Assembly: GCA_041484525.1 (NCBI GenBank)
Contig: JBGPHT010000116.1
Span: forward strand, 1-23,664
Reading direction: 5' to 3'
Length of the DNA: 23,664 nt
From: JBGPHT01 sp041484525
Lineage (GTDB): Bacteria > Acidobacteriota > Terriglobia > Bryobacterales > Bryobacteraceae
Shown: piece after piece, positions 9,901 to 16,744 of the stretch
Layout of the letters: every line of letters starts with the position of its first letter
How positions within the stretch are numbered: position 1 is the first letter of the stretch
The notes under the pieces: generated by a model
What the model was told of the DNA's origin: nothing
The model's input: the letters and a program-made list of their open reading frames with translations, nothing else
Database searches by the model: none
Translations under genes and position numbers: made by a program

Positions 9901-10604
9901 CGCCCGCCATACTCGGCCGTGTAGTTTGACACCAGCAGCTTCACTTCGCCAATAGCATCTACGCTGGGCGAAATGTAACCGGGATTCAAGTTGCCGGAAT
10001 CCTGGCTGGAGGCGCCATCCAGGTTGAGGATGACCTGTCCGATCTGGCCGCCGTTGACGGCAGGAATGCCGCCGCCCGACCAGCCGCGATAGTCGTTCGA
10101 GGCGAGGGTCTGCACGCCGGGCAGCGTCATGATAAGCGACACAGGATTACGTCCGCGGGTCGGGGTGTCTTCAATCTGGCGGAGGCCGATGTCGATGGAA
10201 CGGTCGGAGCTATCCGTGGCTACGTGCACGCTGGCGGCTTCGACGGTCACCGAACTGGTCACGTCGCCGACTTCGAGCCGCAACTCATGCAGGTCGACTC
10301 TCTCCTGCGCGGCGACGGGGATTGCCTTCTGTTCGTAAGCCTTGAAGCCCGGCTGCGAGATGTGAATACTGTAGGCTCCCGGCACCAGGTTCGTGAAGAC
10401 AAAAGAGCCGGTCGAATCCGCCGTGAACCCTCGAACCTGTTGCGTGAGATCCTGGGTCAACTTGACGCTGGCGCCGGCGACGATGGCGCCCGCCGGATCG
10501 ACCACAGTGCCGGTAATCTGGCCAGTTACACTCTGGCCGTTAGCTGTTGGCAACACTGCCAACAGGCAGAAAGCTCCCATTACGAGCGTGCGAATGTACT
10601 TCAT
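6975..10604 (-). CDS. TonB-dependent receptor with N-terminal carboxypeptidase-regulatory domain (Oar-like)
   Basis: 1209 residues from ATG 10604, chosen because GGAGG lies 8 bases upstream; a GTG at 10619 would itself overlap that ribosome site. A signal peptide (about 1-23, to TANG/Q) is followed by an Ig-like CarboxypepD_reg domain (about 25-105, ITGTVVDPAGAIVAGASVKL to GAYSIHISQPGF). The plug domain is next (about 115-250, with RGRNPVSLIMTLPGV and NLDGASSQDSG), and then a long outer-membrane beta-barrel ending in aromatic RFRF, as barrel proteins do. This architecture is typical of the expanded Acidobacteriota receptor family thought to import sugars or oligomers; the ligand is unknown. 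Its promoter carries a LacI-type operator matching that of the isomerase operon, so induction by a sugar is inferred. The 5' leader is about 270 bases. Confidence 0.9.
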   Translation of the reverse strand: MKYIRTLVMGAFCLLAVLPTANGQSVTGQITGTVVDPAGAIVAGASVKLTQDLTQQVRGFTADSTGSFVFTNLVPGAYSIHISQPGFKAYEQKAIPVAAQERVDLHELRLEVGDVTSSVTVEAASVHVATDSSDRSIDIGLRQIEDTPTRGRNPVSLIMTLPGVQTLASNDYRGWSGGGIPAVNGGQIGQVILNLDGASSQDSGNLNPGYISPSVDAIGEVKLLVSNYTAEYGGRTGGQLTFSTKNGTPQFHGSAYYYWRHEMFDANEWFNNKLNVQKPKYRYQNPGGTVGGPLIIPGTRFNKSRTKLFFFFSFDKLRNKNTIDNSFTMPSALERQGDFSQTVTTTGALIPVFDPTTGVAYPGNKIPSAQISKAGQAMLNLFPLPDPAGLGLDPTGQRRYNYRAILPQSRPLDDKILRVDYNVNSKLQTFVRLLQDYQAVDGYAGTVGPTGGNWGQFEHSYHVQAAGALATAVYTFSPTLINEVSWGVNRGRQGVNPIDQVNSAAVGGTKTYADNLLPLKDVNGNAITLPRIYTSSNILNLLPQVNFGLPSGFSAQSPGQGLSQGPSFGHDPRWPFTGTDMLQTVTDKITWLKGGHNVKAGIYIERMARNVSVYSTYNTAGTYYFGSDRSSSNDTGYPYSNALVGSIFAYGDDNKKQVNHARYTQIEWFVQDTWKVSRRLTLDPGLRFFRVGDLYSKGATLGFFSQSAYSSSKAGQLLFPTLVNGQKAAINPVTGAIFPYVRQGTFDTSSYAANGTPWSGIQQYDSHFFHTPPIQLGPHLGFAWDVFGNGKTAVRGGYGIIVGRNWTVDNIGATGAGTGPMAAPPNFLSPTILYTNFTSLANAQPYYTPQNILGGSQDQGTQTTYNWSLGVQRDIGHGMIAEVSFVGNALRHGYGQWTDFNAVAPLTVWTPKDGAIAKFKDPTSTGFYSTNLLRAMTEYAGFGQIPIWTYSNTSSYNSLQVQLNRRVGRFQWNTNYTWSRTITFLQNPTTNPISQYIDTKITKNVANRAHAVNFNFGYDVPDGSRLWNNAFTRQMLNGWHLNGNGAIYSGTPYTVGCAATNQPALYWTGTPTGGIPFRCQMGSNTYLPSGQYPSKTEDPGLQVPFNAANFTLPAIDSLGIGNTPPTLTYGPGAFNLDFSVAKEFRLAERKTLEFRVESFNTLNHFNPNNPNTSLTYNFTTGAQTNSSFGVIGGAQVQARHAAMSARFRF

Positions 10605-10850
10605 AAGCTTAACCTCCACGTTTTGCTACCTCGCCCCTGTTGCGATGAAGCCCGATTGAAGTCACGATACGGAAAAGGAATTAGACCGGAATGATGGCTG
10701 AGAAACGGCTGGAAATGAAAACGCGGGCGGTCTGCAGGTACCATTTGCACAGAAGTAGTGGCGATCGAGTTGGAACCGTTCGACGCGACGAGCGCCGTGT
10801 GCAGCCTCCGACTAACCCGCGACATCCTGGTCGCTAGCATACCCCTCCCC

Positions 10851-10864
10851 TTGAAACGTATCAA
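10851..10864 (-). promoter_or_regulatory. LacI-type operator, TonB receptor promoter
   Basis: On the minus strand the site reads TTGATACGTTTCAA, an imperfect palindrome with the central CG typical of LacI-family operators. It differs at one base of 14 from the site at 16715-16728. It begins 18 bases after a TATGCT -10 box, just past the expected transcription start, where a bound repressor would block elongation. The likely ligand is the LacI-family protein at 19719-20813; this is inferred. Confidence 0.65.
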
Positions 10865-10882
10865 ATACCCGATAGTGGCATT

Positions 10883-10911
10883 AGCATATATCCGCCGCGA
10901 GTGGGTGTCAA
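10883..10911 (-). promoter_or_regulatory. Sigma70-type promoter of the large TonB receptor
   Basis: On the minus strand, TTGACA (10911-10906) is followed by exactly 17 bases and TATGCT (10888-10883). This is a near-consensus promoter. The expected start is near 10876, giving a leader of about 270 bases to the receptor ATG. A LacI-type operator follows directly. Confidence 0.65.
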
Positions 10912-10938
10912 GCAAAAACCGAAGGGCAATTGGAAACC

Positions 10939-10968
10939 TTGACAGGCCGGCCAGGAAGGCAGTACCCT
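10939..10968 (+). promoter_or_regulatory. Putative promoter of the cupin-cupredoxin-propeller operon
   Basis: TTGACA (10939-10944), 18 bases, then TACCCT (10963-10968), about 80 bases before the ATG at 11049. The -35 is perfect and the -10 is only partial. It is divergent from the TonB receptor promoter, with the two -35 boxes about 27 bases apart. No LacI-type palindrome overlaps it. The remaining intergenic DNA from 10620 to 10850 shows no gene I can support. Confidence 0.45.
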
Positions 10969-11048
10969 CACAGAAGCTCATTCGACTCCAGCCCGCGGCT
11001 CGCGCACCCGGAATCGAACTGACCATCGGAGAAGGAGCTGCGACAGGG

Positions 11049-12317
11049 ATGACCCCGCAGGTAGAAAAGAGCGCTCGCCATCATTCCGATCCTGTAAGAA
11101 GTGCGACTTCGAACCCAGAGGTAATTCGACAGGCCCTCGCGGCGGGGGAGGGGCTCGTTCGCCTTGCACCCTGTTGGGTGCCGCGCTCATTCCTGATGCC
11201 GGGTGGACGCCTCAAGCTCGACCCACGCGATTTATACATCCTGGGCGCGCATCGCGGCGGAATCGACGAACGCTGGTTTTCCTCCACCACCAAGGCCGCC
11301 AACGGCCCGCATACAGCCGCCGATGAAGGTCTAAGCTATATCGAGTTTGAAGGCAAGAAGGTCCTGCTGAAGGAAGCTATCGAAGCTGCCGGCGACCTTT
11401 TTCTCGGCTCCGATGTGATGGAACGCGAGGGCGGGTGGAATCTACTCTGCAAGTTCTTCGACAATCTGGGACCCATTCCGCACCATCTGCACCAGACCGA
11501 TGAATTCGCCGCGCGCGTGGGGCAGAAGGGCAAACCCGAGGCTTACTACTTCCCTCCGCAATACAATTTCAAGGGCAACAACTTCCCCTACACCTTCATG
11601 GGTCTGGAACCCGGCACCACTCGCGCCGATGTCCGGCGCTGCCTGGAGCGCTGGAACGAGGGTGACAACGGTATCCTCTATCACTCCAAGGCGTATAAGT
11701 TGAAACCGGGAACCGGCTGGCAGATCGATCCCGGTATCCTGCACGCTCCCGGCTCGCTGGTGACTTACGAGCCGCAAGTCAACTCCGATGTCTTTGCGAT
11801 GTACCAGTCATTGGTCGAAGGGCGCATGGTTCCGTGGGACCTGATGGTGAAAGACGTCCCGGCGGAGCATCACAACGATCTCGAATATCTCCTCGACATG
11901 CTGGATTGGGATGCCAACACCGACCCCGAGTTCGCCAAACATCGCCACTTCGAGCCCATGCCCGTGTGCCCGGTCGATGATATGGCGGAAGCCGGCTACT
12001 GCGAGACGTGGATTGTCTTCTCGACGCCTTACTACTCAGCCAAGGAACTAACCGTGCTTCCCGGCCGCTCGGTCACGATCAAGGACGCAGCCGCCTACGG
12101 CCTGATCGTGGTGCAAGGTTACGGCACGATCGGCAAGCACGAGGTGGAGACGCCCACGCTGATCCGTTACGGCCAGATGACGAAAGACGAATTGTTCGTC
12201 AGCGCCGCGGCGGCTTCGAACGGCGTGACCCTGGTCAACCGGAGCGACTCGGAGAACCTGGTCCTGCTGAAACACTTCGGCCCGGGCAACCCGCAGGCGC
12301 CGCTGTCCCCTCGATGA
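11049..12317 (+). CDS. Cupin / phosphomannose-isomerase-like protein
   Basis: 422 residues from ATG 11049. GGAGAAGGAG lies about 10 bases upstream, and the residues encoded before this ATG in the open frame look non-coding. There is no signal peptide. PHHLHQTDE (about residues 142-150), PEAYYF and DPGILHAPGSL give the His/Glu metal-ligand pattern of the cupin fold as used by type I phosphomannose isomerases. A second cupin-like half follows (about 320-415: WIVFSTPYYSAKELTVLPG, VVQGYGTIGKHEVETPTLIRYGQ). It probably isomerises a hexose or binds a sugar; the exact substrate is unknown. First gene of a three-gene operon; its TGA overlaps the next ATG (ATGA at 12314). Confidence 0.75.
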   Translation: MTPQVEKSARHHSDPVRSATSNPEVIRQALAAGEGLVRLAPCWVPRSFLMPGGRLKLDPRDLYILGAHRGGIDERWFSSTTKAANGPHTAADEGLSYIEFEGKKVLLKEAIEAAGDLFLGSDVMEREGGWNLLCKFFDNLGPIPHHLHQTDEFAARVGQKGKPEAYYFPPQYNFKGNNFPYTFMGLEPGTTRADVRRCLERWNEGDNGILYHSKAYKLKPGTGWQIDPGILHAPGSLVTYEPQVNSDVFAMYQSLVEGRMVPWDLMVKDVPAEHHNDLEYLLDMLDWDANTDPEFAKHRHFEPMPVCPVDDMAEAGYCETWIVFSTPYYSAKELTVLPGRSVTIKDAAAYGLIVVQGYGTIGKHEVETPTLIRYGQMTKDELFVSAAAASNGVTLVNRSDSENLVLLKHFGPGNPQAPLSPR

Positions 12318-13084
12318 AACAGGCGCTTCCCGCAGTCGTGGCGCTGTTGAGTGCCGCGTGCGGAACACAGGCCCCGCCACCGAAAACGGTGGAGGCCACG
12401 AAGGTCGCTTCGAATCCCGTCGAGTATTTCCACGTGGACCCCGCGACCGCGGGAACGGTGAGCGGAAAGATCGCGTTCCATGGCGCCAAGCCCGCCCGGA
12501 AGCTCATCTCGATGGACTCCGAAGCCGGTTGCGAGCAGGCGCACAAGGGCCGTCCCGTCTACAACGAACCGGTAGTCACCGGAAAGAATGGCGCTCTGCT
12601 GAACGCTTTCGTCTACATCCAGGCCGGCCTCGAAGGCAAGAAGTTCGAGCCGGCGAAACAGGCCGTGGCTCTCGATCAACGCGGATGCCTGTTTGTCCCG
12701 CGCGTGATCGGACTGCAGACGGGCGAGACGCTCTCTCTGAAAAACAGCGACACCGTTTCGCACAATGTCCATCCCATGCCGCAGAACAATCGGGAGTGGA
12801 ACCAGCAGCAATCGCCGGGGACTCCCGATGTCGAGCATCGCTTCCCGCGGGCGGAAGTCATGATCCCCGTGAAGTGCAATGTGCATGCCTGGATGCACGC
12901 CTACATCGGCGTAGTGGAGCACCCGTATTTCGCGGTGACGGGCGCGGACGGCGCCTTCGAGTTGAAGAACGTTCCGCCCGGCGATTACACCGTGGCCGTC
13001 TGGCACGAGAAACTCGGGCAGCAGACGCAGCAGGTGCATGTTGCCCCATCCACTGCCGCGGCTGTAAACTTCACGTATCCATGA
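12314..13084 (+). CDS. Cupredoxin-like lipoprotein with C-terminal carboxypeptidase-regulatory segment
   Basis: 256 residues. A lipoprotein signal ends LLSAAC (lipidated Cys16). Residues about 130-205 have a type 1 copper pattern: a His in NSDTVSHNVH (H150 or H153), then C188-x2-H191-x2-M194 in KCNVHAWM, the spacing used by amicyanin and related blue-copper proteins. The segment ADGAFELKNVPPGDYTVAVW (211-230) resembles the Ig-like carboxypeptidase-regulatory fold. An envelope-anchored copper electron carrier is inferred. The gene overlaps the cupin gene before it and the propeller gene after it by ATGA on both sides, so co-translation is likely. Copper binding is a prediction from motif spacing only. 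Confidence 0.75.
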   Translation: MKQALPAVVALLSAACGTQAPPPKTVEATKVASNPVEYFHVDPATAGTVSGKIAFHGAKPARKLISMDSEAGCEQAHKGRPVYNEPVVTGKNGALLNAFVYIQAGLEGKKFEPAKQAVALDQRGCLFVPRVIGLQTGETLSLKNSDTVSHNVHPMPQNNREWNQQQSPGTPDVEHRFPRAEVMIPVKCNVHAWMHAYIGVVEHPYFAVTGADGAFELKNVPPGDYTVAVWHEKLGQQTQQVHVAPSTAAAVNFTYP

Positions 13085-14094
13085 ACAGACTCTCTTTGCT
13101 CCCCCTGCTGGCCCTCCTCACGGCTTGCAGCCACACTCCCACTGCACCCACGTACCGCGTTTACATCAGCAACGAAGGTTCGGGCGACATCACCATCATC
13201 GACCCGGTTCGCATGGAGGCGCTCACTACCGTGCCGATCGGAAAGCGCGCCCGCGGGATTCATCCCAGCAGCGACGGGAAGTTGATTTTTGTGGCGCTGA
13301 GCGGTTCGCCGTTTGCGCCGCCGGGAGTGGATGAGAGCACGCTGCCGCCGCCCGACAAGAGCGCCGACGGCATCGGTGTCTTCGACATCGCGCAGAACAA
13401 GATGCTGCGCAAGGTTCCCGGCGGTTCCGATCCGGAGCAATTCGCCGTCGGTAAGGACGGCCTGCTGTACGTCTCGAATGAAGACGCCAGCGGCGTGGCC
13501 TTTGTCGATCCGGTTCGCGGACAGGTTCTCAGCACCATCCCCACGGGCGACGAACCGGAAGGTGTCACCATCACCCCCGACGGCAAATTCGTTTACGTCA
13601 CGTCGGAGGAGAGCGGCACCGTTACGGTGGTCGATATCGCGGCCGCGAAGGCCCTCAAGACGATCAAGGTCGGCCGCCGCCCGCGCGGCATCGCGTTCGT
13701 ACCGGACGGCTCGCGCGCCTACATTACGAATGAGAACGATGCCACGCTGAGCGTAATCGACACGGCGAAACTCGAAGTCGCGAACACGATTCCTTTGGGT
13801 GAAGGATTGAAGCCTATGGGACTCGCGATGACGCATGATGGCTCGCGCCTCTATATCAGCACGGGACGCGGCAAGAAGGTGATGGTGCTCGATACGGCTG
13901 CGGACAAGATACTGACTTCCTTCGAAGTGGGCAACCGCCCCTGGGGCATCGCGCTCTCGCCGGATGAAAAGCTGCTCTACACCGCCAACGGCCCCTCGAA
14001 CGACGTTTCCATCGTGGACGTGGCAACCGGCAACATCGTCAAGAAGGTGAAGGTCGGCGAGAAGCCGTGGGGAGTTCTCGTCCTCAGTCAGTAA
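13081..14094 (+). CDS. YVTN-family beta-propeller lipoprotein
   Basis: 337 residues. The lipoprotein signal ends LLTAC (Cys16, followed by Ser). The rest is a chain of about seven repeats of the YVTN type, such as YISNEGSGDITIIDP, YVTSEESGTVTVVDI, YITNENDATLSVIDT and YTANGPSNDVSIVDV, each followed by a VG.RPRGIA-like turn. This is a seven-bladed propeller facing the periplasm or surface. Propellers of this kind act as binding scaffolds, and some accompany copper or quinone enzymes. ATG 13081 overlaps the stop of the cupredoxin gene, so partnership with that protein is likely. The gene ends 12 bases before a convergent gene. Confidence 0.85.
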   Translation: MNRLSLLPLLALLTACSHTPTAPTYRVYISNEGSGDITIIDPVRMEALTTVPIGKRARGIHPSSDGKLIFVALSGSPFAPPGVDESTLPPPDKSADGIGVFDIAQNKMLRKVPGGSDPEQFAVGKDGLLYVSNEDASGVAFVDPVRGQVLSTIPTGDEPEGVTITPDGKFVYVTSEESGTVTVVDIAAAKALKTIKVGRRPRGIAFVPDGSRAYITNENDATLSVIDTAKLEVANTIPLGEGLKPMGLAMTHDGSRLYISTGRGKKVMVLDTAADKILTSFEVGNRPWGIALSPDEKLLYTANGPSNDVSIVDVATGNIVKKVKVGEKPWGVLVLSQ

Positions 14095-14106
14095 GGAAGT
14101 GCGCTT

Positions 14107-14589
14107 TCAGCGTGCCGCGCCGGTGGCGACACCCGGCGCTACCGGTTCCGCCGCGCCCGCTTTGCGTTTGCGGCGGCTCAGGACTTCGTCCACCGAGAAT
14201 GCTCCGGGCCCACCCAAAAGCACCGCCAGGACTGCCGCCAGATACACTCCGGGCAATTCCGCTCCGCTGCCGCCTTTGGATAGTTCGAAATACACGGCGA
14301 CGGCCATGTTGAACGCCATGATCGCTGCCGACCAACGGGTGAACAGACCGGCGATCAACAGCGCGGCTCCCAGCGAATCGGCCGCTGCCGAAGCCACGGC
14401 GAAGAATCCGGGCGCCGGGAATCCAATGCGGTGCACCAGACCGACAAAACTCCAGGTCTGTCCCAGCACCAGATAGTTGTAGACGCGAAAAATTCGCGCC
14501 CATCCGTGCAGCGCGAATACCATGCCGCCGACTCCCACCCGCAGCCACAGTAGTGCGTAGTCCCTCTTCGTGAGTTGCATCGGCATCAT
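14107..14589 (-). CDS. DoxX-family membrane protein
   Basis: 160 residues from ATG 14589, which overlaps the TonB receptor's TGA (ATGA). Later in-frame ATGs at 14586 and 14580 are possible starts. Four membrane segments are evident: LRVGVGGMVFALHGWARIF near the N-terminus, the FFAVASAAADSLGAALLIAGLF region, SAAIMAFNMAVAVYF and VYLAAVLAVLLGGPGAFSVDE. The order and the GPGAFSVD ending are those of DoxX/SURF4-like proteins. DoxX proteins are small inner-membrane proteins linked to respiratory or redox stress functions, but no specific reaction can be assigned. A basic tail (SRRKRK) then an Ala/Gly-rich end closes the protein. Confidence 0.8.
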   Translation of the reverse strand: MMPMQLTKRDYALLWLRVGVGGMVFALHGWARIFRVYNYLVLGQTWSFVGLVHRIGFPAPGFFAVASAAADSLGAALLIAGLFTRWSAAIMAFNMAVAVYFELSKGGSGAELPGVYLAAVLAVLLGGPGAFSVDEVLSRRKRKAGAAEPVAPGVATGAAR

Positions 14590-16535
14590 CGCACCGGCCC
14601 GTCCCAGCGCAGTCCCACACGATACAGCCGCGGCGCACCGATCTGCGGCGCGGGAGTCCGGCCCGTGAGGTACTGGTGGTTGAGCGCGTTCTCCATTTCG
14701 AAGTGCGCGGAAAGCGAGCGCCTCAATTGGTGCCGCGCCGCAAGCTGCATGGTGGAGTAGCCTGCGAGCGGCAGTGTGTTGATATCGTCTTCGAACTGGA
14801 GCGAATACGCGCGCAGGCCGGCAGAGAGGAACGTCCTCCGGCCCACCCAGGAAAGGCCGGCCGACCCCTGCTGCTTCGCCACCTGCGGAATCCGCAATCC
14901 CGTCGAGTAGCGCGAATCCGCAAATAGATACGAGAGTTCGCCATGCCAGTGCGATCCCCACGACTGCCGAAGATTCGCCTCGATGCCGTGCGTCGTCGAT
15001 GAGGCGGCGTTCTGCCGCTGCCTCGTGATGAGCGCAGGCGTGGTGCTCAGCGTGACGTTGGTGATCACGTTGTCGAGCGCGTTACGAAACGCGGTAACGC
15101 TCAGGCGCCGCCTCTCACCCACCAGGTCGAAACCGCCTTCCGCCGCGAACAGCGTCTCCGGCACCAGATCCGGGTTCGCCTGCGTCAGGCTGTTGCCGGC
15201 GCGGAACGTCCGGTACATTTCGTTGAGCGTGGGCGCGCGAAAGCTGCGGTACACTGACCCACGGACTCGCAGCAGGCCCTTGCCGGCCGCGATTCCGGCA
15301 TTCGGGCTGAAGAACGAATTCCCCATTCCGGTGAAATCCTCGCGGGCTCCCAGGTAAAGTTTCACCGGTCCGGCAGCTCCGTTCCACTGTCCGAAGAAGC
15401 CGCGCGAAAAACGCTCGCCTTCGCCGAACCGTAGGCCCGGAGGAATCAGGTAATCGGCGCTGTATCCGGCCGTCCGATTGAAGTCGCCGCCTACGATCGC
15501 GCTCCAGCGGGAGACCGTATGCCGCCACAGCGCGGCCGCGCCCGTCGCATCCGAGGGAGCATGCTGCATGAACGACAGCGTCTCCGTCCGGCGGCCGGCA
15601 GCGATCGATGAGAACCAGGCGTGATAGTTTTCGCGCGTGTGAAAGGCGGAAACCAGGAAGCCGTCGTGCGCCAGATCATGCGTCCAACTGGCCGCCAGCG
15701 AACCGAGCCCTGTCGAGTTGGGAGTGAGGGGAGTGCCGTTCTTGCGCTGCTCCGCCAGTGTGTCGAGCCGCAGGAAGAACTTGTCGCGCGCCGCCAGATA
15801 ATCCAGCCGGATCACCCCGGACACAAATTCCACACCCGCCAACTGGTCCACCGGACCGCGATTAGCCTCGGGCAGAATATAGTAGCCATCCGTCGTGAAC
15901 GAGTGCACGTGCGCGCTCACGCCGAATTTTTTCCAGAGGTGCGAGAAGCCGCCGTACAGTTCGGCCTGGCCAGCGTTGCCTCCGTCCGCATCGAGCGTCA
16001 GGTGCCACGGCTCCGGCTGCCGGGAGAACATGTTGATGGTGCCGCCCATGGCCTTGTCGCCGAACACGCTGGTGGAAGCGCCGCGCGACATCTCGATGCG
16101 CTCGATGTCGTCGGGCGCCAGGCGGGTCCAATAAATCCAGCCGCCGAACGGCGAATTCACCGGAATTCCATCCCACAGCAGTAGCGTGCGGCTGGCTCCC
16201 GACGATCCCAGGCCGCGCAGCGAAATCCCCTGCGTGGTGGGATTCGCAGCCAGGCTCGACGAGCGCCGGAACATGCTGAACCCCGGCACGTACCGCAGCC
16301 GGTCGTCGAGGTTGACTCCCGGAAGCTGCTCCAGTTGCGGCCGTCCGATTTCCACGATCGACGCCGGCACTTCGGTAGTGATGTTGGCATTCACCGTGAT
16401 CGATTGCTTGAGCGGTTCGATCTTGGATGCATCCGCATCGGACTTGGCCTGAGGATCCTGCGCGACGCACAGCCCGCAGGCGAGCGCCAGCGCAGCGAAT
16501 CCACGTGCAGCCAATCTGGATGCCGGGTGTATCAT
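14586..16535 (-). CDS. TonB-dependent outer-membrane receptor
   Basis: 649 residues from ATG 16535, preferred because its signal peptide (MIHPASRLAARG then a hydrophobic run to CVA/Q) starts normally. An in-frame ATG at 16571 would add 12 residues. A TonB-box-like ITVNA follows, and then a plug domain (PASIVEIGRPQLEQLPGV, ISLRGLGSSGASRTLLLWDG, ERIEMSRGASTSVFGDKAMG). The barrel ends YRVGLRWDGPVR. There is no carboxypeptidase-regulatory domain, so it is the classic siderophore, vitamin or metal type rather than the Oar type. I see no cobalamin riboswitch in the 170 bases upstream. The substrate is unknown. Translationally coupled to the DoxX gene downstream. Confidence 0.85.
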   Translation of the reverse strand: MIHPASRLAARGFAALALACGLCVAQDPQAKSDADASKIEPLKQSITVNANITTEVPASIVEIGRPQLEQLPGVNLDDRLRYVPGFSMFRRSSSLAANPTTQGISLRGLGSSGASRTLLLWDGIPVNSPFGGWIYWTRLAPDDIERIEMSRGASTSVFGDKAMGGTINMFSRQPEPWHLTLDADGGNAGQAELYGGFSHLWKKFGVSAHVHSFTTDGYYILPEANRGPVDQLAGVEFVSGVIRLDYLAARDKFFLRLDTLAEQRKNGTPLTPNSTGLGSLAASWTHDLAHDGFLVSAFHTRENYHAWFSSIAAGRRTETLSFMQHAPSDATGAAALWRHTVSRWSAIVGGDFNRTAGYSADYLIPPGLRFGEGERFSRGFFGQWNGAAGPVKLYLGAREDFTGMGNSFFSPNAGIAAGKGLLRVRGSVYRSFRAPTLNEMYRTFRAGNSLTQANPDLVPETLFAAEGGFDLVGERRRLSVTAFRNALDNVITNVTLSTTPALITRQRQNAASSTTHGIEANLRQSWGSHWHGELSYLFADSRYSTGLRIPQVAKQQGSAGLSWVGRRTFLSAGLRAYSLQFEDDINTLPLAGYSTMQLAARHQLRRSLSAHFEMENALNHQYLTGRTPAPQIGAPRLYRVGLRWDGPVR

Positions 16536-16677
16536 TGGTGCTGTTCCGGTTCTGGTGAAGGCGTTACCCATGCGAGCTTGGTTACCTCAGGCGACCTCAT
16601 TACCCACTGGTCTGCTTCATTTTACCGGTGTCTCGTGCGGACTGTCCGATTAAAATCCGGCCCGTCGGGTTAAAAGT

Positions 16678-16706
16678 TTGACAAGCCGGGACTGCTGATA
16701 TACGCT
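16678..16706 (+). promoter_or_regulatory. Promoter of the isomerase-oxidoreductase operon
   Basis: TTGACA (16678-16683), 17 bases, then TACGCT (16701-16706). The overlapping TATACG at 16699 is an alternative -10. The expected start is near 16713, so the LacI-type palindrome at 16715-16728 lies on the first transcribed bases. The other intergenic bases from 16572 to 16677 hold no gene; a minus-strand promoter for the receptor must be here but I could not fix it. Confidence 0.55.
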
Positions 16707-16714
16707 TATCACGC

Positions 16715-16728
16715 TTGAGACGTTTCAA
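16715..16728 (+). promoter_or_regulatory. LacI-type operator, isomerase operon
   Basis: TTGAGACGTTTCAA is a palindrome with one mismatch and a central CG. It sits about 8 bases after the -10 box and 17 bases before the ATG at 16745. It matches the operator of the large TonB receptor at 13 of 14 bases. The cognate LacI-family gene lies at the end of this same operon, so autoregulation is likely. Confidence 0.7.
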
Positions 16729-16744
16729 TGTGGAGCCTGTCTGA

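Noticed and set aside
10758..11048. In-frame 97-codon extension of the cupin gene
   Set aside because: The encoded residues look non-coding and contain the promoter region; ATG 11049 has a good ribosome site.
16572..16744. Cobalamin riboswitch upstream of the second TonB receptor
   Set aside because: No conserved B12-box-like core was found on the minus strand in this short interval.
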